11,230 nucleotides of DNA from Bacteroidota bacterium (GTDB lineage Bacteria > Bacteroidota > Ignavibacteria > Ignavibacteriales > Ignavibacteriaceae): NCBI GenBank assembly GCA_021793635.1, contig JAJYSI010000057.1:1-11230 (forward strand). The letters are read 5' to 3'. The notes beneath the pieces are model-generated. The model was not told where the DNA came from and searched no databases. It saw only the letters and a program-made list of their open reading frames with translations. Made by a program: the position numbers and the translations under genes. Within the stretch, counting starts at the first letter, position 1; every line of letters begins with the position of its first letter. Shown in pieces: positions 7,073 to 11,230 of this stretch.

Positions 7073-8572
7073 TTAAAGGGTCACGCCTTCTTTCCAAATT
7101 GCAATTTCTTTATTTCCATTAATTTCATTCTTGGTCTTAACTTTTCCTGAGGCAATATCAATTATTAGCTTAAGTAGTTCCTCGGTTAGCTCGTCCATAT
7201 TCTTTTCTCCTGTAAGCAATTTACCGGCATTAAAGTCAATCCAGTTAGGCTTCCTCTCAAATAGATCTGAATTTGATGATATCTTTATCGTGGGAACTGG
7301 GAATCCTAACGGTGTCCCTCTACCCGTTGTAAATAATATTAATGTCGCACCGCTTACCGTCATAGCTGTCGCTGAAACTCCGTCATTGCCTGGCGCTTTC
7401 AATAATGCTAAACCATTTCCCTCTATTTGTTCCCCGTAATCTAAAACCTGGTTTATCTGTGTAGTCCCACCTTTTTGAATCGCACCGAGTGATTTCTCTT
7501 CAAGCGTAGTTAATCCTCCATCTTTATTACCGGGAGAAGGGTTTTCATAAATTACCTGGTTATGACTTATGAAATATTCCTTGAAGCTATTTATCATTTC
7601 AACAATTTTATTATAAACTTCTAATGATTTAGCCCTGTTCATCAACTGCTGTTCTGCACCAAACATTTCAGGGACTTCAGAAAGAATTACTCTCCCGTTT
7701 TGTAACGATATTATATCAGTTATTCTCCCAACTAATGAATTTGCTGATATTCCCGAAAAACCATCGGATCCTCCGCATTTCATACCAATCGTTAAATCAG
7801 ATATCGGACATTTCACCCGAATGTCATTTTTTATTATGTCAAAAAGTTCACCGACTAACTTGATACCTTCTTCAATCTCATCTTTAACTTCTTGAGAATT
7901 AAATGATTTTAGTCTCTCTTCATCTATTCCTGTAGCTAATCTTAAAAGAGATTTCATCTGGTTATTTTCACAGCCCAAACCGATTACTAAAACTCCACCG
8001 GCATTAGGATTTCTCATTAATCCTGACAAAACTTTCTGAGTATTTGTAAGATCATCTCCGAGCTGGCTGCATCCATAAGGATGCGCAAATGCAAATACTC
8101 CATCAAAATTTTCTGATTTGTATCTTTCATTGCAAATCTTCGCTATTCTTTCAGCCGATGTATTTACACATCCTACAGTGTTAATAATCCATATTTCATT
8201 ACGCGTACCAACTTTTCCATTTCTTCTCTTGTAGCCTTCGAATGTTGGAATATCTGACAATACTTTATTTTTTAAGAAATCAGTATGCTCATATTTATAA
8301 TTAATAATATCACTAAGATTAGTTTTGACATTGTGAGAATGTACCCATTCGCCAGCTCTGATTCTTCCGGTAGCATGCCCAATTACATGACCATACTTAA
8401 CTATATTTTCTCCTTCTTCAATATCCCTTATAGCAATTTTGTGTCCCTGATTAATGTCAGTAAGAATTTGAATTTCAACATTATCTACAAATATCTTTTC
8501 ATCTCTTGCGATTCTTGCAATTGCAATTGCTACATTATCGTTCTTATGAATTTTTACAAATTTGGGTCTCAT
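7073..8572 (-). CDS. uxaA: Altronate dehydratase UxaA
   Basis: UxaA dehydrates D-altronate to 2-keto-3-deoxygluconate, a metal-dependent reaction of the UxaA/GarD hydro-lyase family. The 499-residue single chain contains both parts. The N-terminal SAF domain covers about 1-90 and ends in YGHVIGHATGRIRAGEWVHS (60-79). The large C-terminal domain starts at GYKRRNGKVGTRNEIWII (113-130). Conserved cysteine and histidine blocks are NTVGCVN (131-137), HPYGCSQ (164-170), GLGCENNQ (198-205) and KCGGSDGFSGISAN (265-278), followed by NPSPGNKDGGLTTLEEK (344-360) and TTGRGTPLGFPVPTIKIS (415-432). GarD (galactarate dehydratase) shares this fold, but uxaB and uxaC next door favour altronate. The start ATG has a poor Shine-Dalgarno. 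It lies 61 bp downstream of the lacI stop. Confidence 0.95.
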   Translation of the reverse strand: MRPKFVKIHKNDNVAIAIARIARDEKIFVDNVEIQILTDINQGHKIAIRDIEEGENIVKYGHVIGHATGRIRAGEWVHSHNVKTNLSDIINYKYEHTDFLKNKVLSDIPTFEGYKRRNGKVGTRNEIWIINTVGCVNTSAERIAKICNERYKSENFDGVFAFAHPYGCSQLGDDLTNTQKVLSGLMRNPNAGGVLVIGLGCENNQMKSLLRLATGIDEERLKSFNSQEVKDEIEEGIKLVGELFDIIKNDIRVKCPISDLTIGMKCGGSDGFSGISANSLVGRITDIISLQNGRVILSEVPEMFGAEQQLMNRAKSLEVYNKIVEMINSFKEYFISHNQVIYENPSPGNKDGGLTTLEEKSLGAIQKGGTTQINQVLDYGEQIEGNGLALLKAPGNDGVSATAMTVSGATLILFTTGRGTPLGFPVPTIKISSNSDLFERKPNWIDFNAGKLLTGEKNMDELTEELLKLIIDIASGKVKTKNEINGNKEIAIWKEGVTL

Positions 8573-8633
8573 GTCTTACTCTGTAATTCCGACTATATCG
8601 TTTACTATTTTAGAACAAAAAAATTTAGCTGCC

Positions 8634-8648
8634 TTAACTACCGGTTAA
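8634..8648. promoter_or_regulatory. Short palindrome over the lacI stop codon
   Basis: TTAAC (8634-8638) and GTTAA (8644-8648) are inverted copies around TACCG, covering the lacI stop codon 61 bp upstream of uxaA. The location would suit an operator or a weak stem before the T-rich stretch that follows on the minus strand, but arms of 5 bp are short. It is a weak call. Confidence 0.2.
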
Positions 8649-9695
8649 TCCAGCCTTGGAAAGTGAAATCATTCCTTTTGCTGAACAAGTTTCTCTCAAA
8701 AGAAGCTCGGTAGGGATTTCGATATGCTTGGGCTCAAATGAATCTATGTTCCTTATATGATCCAATGTTACCTCAACCGCTTTTTTCCCAAGCAATTCCG
8801 TTGGTTGATTAACACAGCTTAGTGAAGGAGAAATAAACCTGTTGACATCACTGTTACCAAAACACATGATATCAATATCATCAGGAATTTTTAATCCAAC
8901 TTCCTGTACTGCTGCATAAACCCCTAACGCTACAGGATATGTAACTGTAAAAATGAATTCAGGCAAATTATTATTGTTGTACATTTGCATGAAACCACGA
9001 TAGCCGGCTTCTTCACCAAAACTACCATGTATGACCCAATCTGGATTTATTTCAACTCCATATTGTTTCATTGCGTCTTCAAATCCCTGGTATCTCTTTA
9101 AACCGATGTTGATTTCATGAAATCCTGCTAAGTGCCCGATCTTTGTGTAACCTAGTTTTATCGCATGTTCAATTGCCTGAAATGCCCCGCCTCTATCGTC
9201 AACGGTTACCGAACTAGTATTCGGAATATCTAATATTCTATCTATAAAAGTTAAAGGTATTCCTTGCCTCTTTACCTTTTCAAAAATCGCCAGATCGTGT
9301 GTTTGTTGAGTAATGGAAACAATTAGACCATCAACACGCATTGCTAAAAGTGATTCTATATGCTTTGTTTGTCTTTCTTCACTTTCTTGCGAAACAGTTA
9401 AAATTATCTCATAATTATTATAGAAGGCTGCATCATATATTGATTCGATAACTGCGCTGAAAAAAAAGTGAGCAATTTTAGGTATTACAACTCCAATTGT
9501 ATTTGAATGCCGCGACGATAAGTTTCTTGCCATATAATTTGGCGTATACCCCAACTCCTCCGCCACTTTTTTTACAAGCTGAGTAGTTTCTTTCGAAATG
9601 TCCGGATGCCCTCTTAACGCCTTAGAAACAGTTACTTTAGACACCTTTAGCTTTTTTGCTATATCGTCTAACGTAATATGTTGACTTTTCTCCAA
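8634..9695 (-). CDS. LacI-family transcriptional regulator of the hexuronate locus
   Basis: This is a 353-residue LacI/GalR repressor. The N-terminal helix-turn-helix is at ITLDDIAKKLKVSKVTVSKALRG (7-29), and the hinge helix is near YMARNLSSRH (54-63). The periplasmic-binding-protein-like effector domain starts at TIGVVIPKIAHFFFSAVIES (66-85) and includes VDDRGG (165-170), KIGHLAG (185-191) and QPTELLGKKAVE (297-308). It starts with TTG: an in-frame ATG is absent nearby, GGAGAG sits 6 nt upstream, and the HTH then begins at the normal distance from the N-terminus. Lying inside the operon, it probably represses these genes and is released by a pathway intermediate or a hexuronate. Neither effector nor operator is proven. 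Proteobacterial counterparts use GntR-type ExuR/UxuR, so control here belongs to a different family. A specific gene name is not justified. Confidence 0.93.
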   Translation of the reverse strand: MEKSQHITLDDIAKKLKVSKVTVSKALRGHPDISKETTQLVKKVAEELGYTPNYMARNLSSRHSNTIGVVIPKIAHFFFSAVIESIYDAAFYNNYEIILTVSQESEERQTKHIESLLAMRVDGLIVSITQQTHDLAIFEKVKRQGIPLTFIDRILDIPNTSSVTVDDRGGAFQAIEHAIKLGYTKIGHLAGFHEINIGLKRYQGFEDAMKQYGVEINPDWVIHGSFGEEAGYRGFMQMYNNNNLPEFIFTVTYPVALGVYAAVQEVGLKIPDDIDIMCFGNSDVNRFISPSLSCVNQPTELLGKKAVEVTLDHIRNIDSFEPKHIEIPTELLLRETCSAKGMISLSKAGLTGS

Positions 9696-9701
9696 TTTAT
9701 T

Positions 9702-9707
9702 CTCTCC
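9702..9707 (-). promoter_or_regulatory. Shine-Dalgarno deciding the TTG start of the regulator
   Basis: GGAGAG on the minus strand, 6 nt before the TTG at 9695. It is one of the strongest ribosome binding sites in the window and fixes the non-ATG start of the LacI-family gene. Confidence 0.7.
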
Positions 9708-9727
9708 GGTCGAATAATTTTAACATT

Positions 9728-9753
9728 TAATACAGTATAATATATGTGTATTA
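9728..9753. repeat. 7-bp inverted repeat upstream of the LacI-family gene
   Basis: TAATACA (9728-9734) and TGTATTA (9747-9753) are perfect inverted copies with a 12-nt A+T-rich spacer that contains TATACT on the minus strand, similar to a -10 hexamer. The repeat is 32 bp upstream of the TTG start. It could be an autoregulatory operator overlapping the promoter. The A+T bias of the gap weakens the case. Confidence 0.3.
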
Positions 9754-9800
9754 CATTTTATTTAAAAGTAACATAAGAATTTTATTCGTATTAGTTTACA

Positions 9801-9820
9801 GTTGTATATCGCTTTTCAAC
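9801..9820. promoter_or_regulatory. Candidate LacI-family operator between uxaC and lacI
   Basis: The 20-bp site GTTGTATATCGCTTTTCAAC has half-sites that match at 7 of 10 positions around a central CG. GTTG/CAAC ends with a central CG are typical of LacI/GalR operators. It starts 7 bp after the uxaC stop and about 105 bp before the regulator start, where a promoter for lacI and the following genes would be. I found no second good copy in the other gaps, so assignment to this regulator is inference. Confidence 0.35.
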
Positions 9821-9827
9821 TATTTAG

Positions 9828-11225
9828 TTATAGTTTGTAAGCCTTCTTTACTAACCCATAGGCTAATGCGTGACTTAAATCTTTTGCTTCATCGATATCT
9901 ATAATATGCTTTGCCGTTAGCCCAGCAAGAAAATTTGAGTCAACTCTTCTTGATAAATCATGCCTTGCCGGAATTGACAGAAATGCTCTGGTATCATCAT
10001 TAAATCCTACAGTATTATATATCCCTGCTGTTTCTGTTACATTTTGTCTGAATCGAGTCATACCCTCGATACTGTCGTGAAACCACCATGATGGTCCTAA
10101 TTTCATCGCCGGGTAATGACCGGCAAGAGGGGCAAGCTCTCTTGCATAATTTGATTCATCAAGTGTAAAAACAATTAGAGTAAGCCTTGAATCGTTGCCA
10201 AATTTATTTAAGAGTTCATATAAATTTTTAGTGTATTCCGTTTGCAGCGGAATATCTGCTCCTTTGTCAAAACCAAATCTTTTAAATATTCTTTCATTAT
10301 GATTTCTCATTGAACCGGGATGCACCTGCATTACTAAGCCATCTTCAATACTCATCCTCGCCATTTCCATCAACATGTTTGCAGTAAATAAAGTTGCATC
10401 TTCTTCAGTTGCTTTACCTTTTAATGCGTGCTGAAATATATCCTCAGCTTCTTTATCGCTTAGTTGATGAGTGTATGGCGAAATTATACCCTGATCTGTA
10501 GAAACAGCGCCGACTGACTTAAAATATTCTCTTCTGTTTTCAATCGCCTTTATGAAGTTCTTGAAAGAATTGACTTCTATTTTACTTGACGAGCTTAGCT
10601 TTTCTATCTCATTTCTCCAGCCGGGAGCAGTTATATTTACAGCGGCATCCGGACGAAAGCATGGGATTACTCTTCCGTTCCATCCGGACTCTTTAATTTT
10701 TTTATGGAAATCAAGTGAGTCGGATGCGCCATCTGTTGTTGAAAGTACTTCAATTTTAAATTTGTCAAACAAAGTCCGGGGAAGAAATTCTTTAGTCTGA
10801 AGTTTAGCAGACATCATATCGTAAATCTTATCGGCATTTTTTGAATTTAATTTTTCATTAATCCCAAATACCTCAACCAACTCATATTTCAACCAAGCAC
10901 CGGTTGGTGTACCTGCAAAAAGATAGAAATTTTCTGCAAAAATCTTCCATATTTTCCGGTGATTTGTTTCTACGGTGGTTCCGTTAACGGTAGGCACTCC
11001 AAGAGATTCAAGTGAAATTCCTTGTGAGTATAACATTCTGAAAATATAATGGTCCGGGATAATGATTAATTCAGCCGGATCGGGAAATGATTCGTTAGTT
11101 GCCAAAAGCTTTGGGTCAACGTGCCCGTGAGGGCTTATAATCGGCAAATCCTTTACATTTGAATATAATTCATGCGCAATTTCTCTTACTTTTTCATTTG
11201 GATCGAAAAAACGAAATTGATTCAA
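9828..11225 (-). CDS. uxaC: Uronate isomerase UxaC
   Basis: UxaC isomerises D-glucuronate to D-fructuronate and D-galacturonate to D-tagaturonate, the first cytoplasmic step. The protein of about 465 residues belongs to the amidohydrolase-type TIM barrels. Landmarks are the first-strand metal motif HGH in IISPHGHVDP (29-38), DHYIFRML (58-65), VLSTTDGASDSLDFH (160-174), FRPDAAVN (190-197), QVHPGSMRNHN (300-310), GPSWWFHDSIEGM (377-389) and GFNDDTR (407-413), which match the E. coli and Thermotoga enzymes block by block. The assumed start is TTG at 11225. The frame stays open to the window edge, so a start a few codons further upstream is possible. The next in-frame ATG (residue 64) lies after the metal motif and cannot be the start. 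It is the first gene seen in the transcription order, with 132 bp before the regulator. Confidence 0.94.
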   Translation of the reverse strand: MNQFRFFDPNEKVREIAHELYSNVKDLPIISPHGHVDPKLLATNESFPDPAELIIIPDHYIFRMLYSQGISLESLGVPTVNGTTVETNHRKIWKIFAENFYLFAGTPTGAWLKYELVEVFGINEKLNSKNADKIYDMMSAKLQTKEFLPRTLFDKFKIEVLSTTDGASDSLDFHKKIKESGWNGRVIPCFRPDAAVNITAPGWRNEIEKLSSSSKIEVNSFKNFIKAIENRREYFKSVGAVSTDQGIISPYTHQLSDKEAEDIFQHALKGKATEEDATLFTANMLMEMARMSIEDGLVMQVHPGSMRNHNERIFKRFGFDKGADIPLQTEYTKNLYELLNKFGNDSRLTLIVFTLDESNYARELAPLAGHYPAMKLGPSWWFHDSIEGMTRFRQNVTETAGIYNTVGFNDDTRAFLSIPARHDLSRRVDSNFLAGLTAKHIIDIDEAKDLSHALAYGLVKKAYKL

Positions 11226-11230
11226 TCGTT

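Noticed and set aside
7131..7439. Plus-strand open frame opposite uxaA.
   Set aside because: It is fully antisense to conserved uxaA sequence, with low-complexity Ser-rich translation and no ribosome binding site.
8573..8633. Intrinsic terminator between the regulator and uxaA, given the T-run on the minus strand.
   Set aside because: The T-run is preceded only by a 3-bp TAG/CTA pairing, too weak for a terminator hairpin.
8285..8713. Plus-strand open frame spanning the uxaA start, the gap and the end of the regulator gene.
   Set aside because: It is rich in Asn/Ile/Tyr/Phe/Ser, as expected for translated A+T-rich antisense DNA, and overlaps two well-supported genes.
9697..9726. A nine-codon leader frame (MLKLFDRRE) ending 1 nt before the regulator's TTG start.
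   Set aside because: It has no visible ribosome binding site and no attenuator-like codon run; a short frame of this size is expected by chance.

Overview
The window is a compact hexuronate (galacturonate/glucuronate) catabolism locus from a low-G+C bacterium. Every recognised gene lies on the minus strand, so transcription runs from right to left. The protein style points to the Bacteroidota/Ignavibacteriota (FCB) neighbourhood: a LacI regulator with the ALRGHPDIS turn and a KDG kinase with a GGG-rich tail. Several genes nevertheless carry clear Shine-Dalgarno motifs (lacI, kdgK, the transporter), which most classical Bacteroidia lack, so an Ignavibacteria-like or neighbouring lineage fits better. 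This placement is inference from sequence style only.

Layout in order of transcription: uxaC (uronate isomerase, 11225-9828); a LacI-family regulator with a TTG start (9695-8634); uxaA (altronate dehydratase, 8572-7073); uxaB (tagaturonate reductase, 7024-5516); kdgA/eda (KDPG aldolase, 5488-4835); kdgK (KDG kinase, restarted at 4696, ends 3662); an ExuT-type MFS hexuronate transporter (3436-2132); uxaE (tagaturonate/fructuronate epimerase, 2075-510); and the first half of kduI (5-keto-4-deoxyuronate isomerase, 425 to beyond the left edge).

Together these encode a nearly self-contained pathway. Hexuronate is imported by the MFS carrier. UxaC makes tagaturonate from galacturonate or fructuronate from glucuronate. 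UxaE interconverts the two keto-acids. UxaB and UxaA take tagaturonate through altronate to 2-keto-3-deoxygluconate (KDG). KdgK and KdgA convert KDG to pyruvate and glyceraldehyde-3-phosphate. No mannonate branch (uxuA/uxuB) is present in the window, so glucuronate may be routed through UxaE into the altronate branch. KduI adds an entry point for unsaturated uronates released by polysaccharide lyases.

No gap exceeds 300 bp, but two non-coding gaps hold structure the genes do not explain. The 225-bp kdgK/transporter gap carries a 78-bp multi-helix element (3483-3560) whose hairpins pair better on the plus strand, opposite to the operon. The same bases also read as a protein-like plus-strand peptide. 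The 138-bp kdgA/kdgK gap carries four tandem degenerate octamers and an 8-bp inverted repeat. The uxaC/lacI gap holds a LacI-style pseudo-palindrome with a central CG and a second inverted repeat. I saw no tRNA, rRNA, CRISPR array or intact mobile element.
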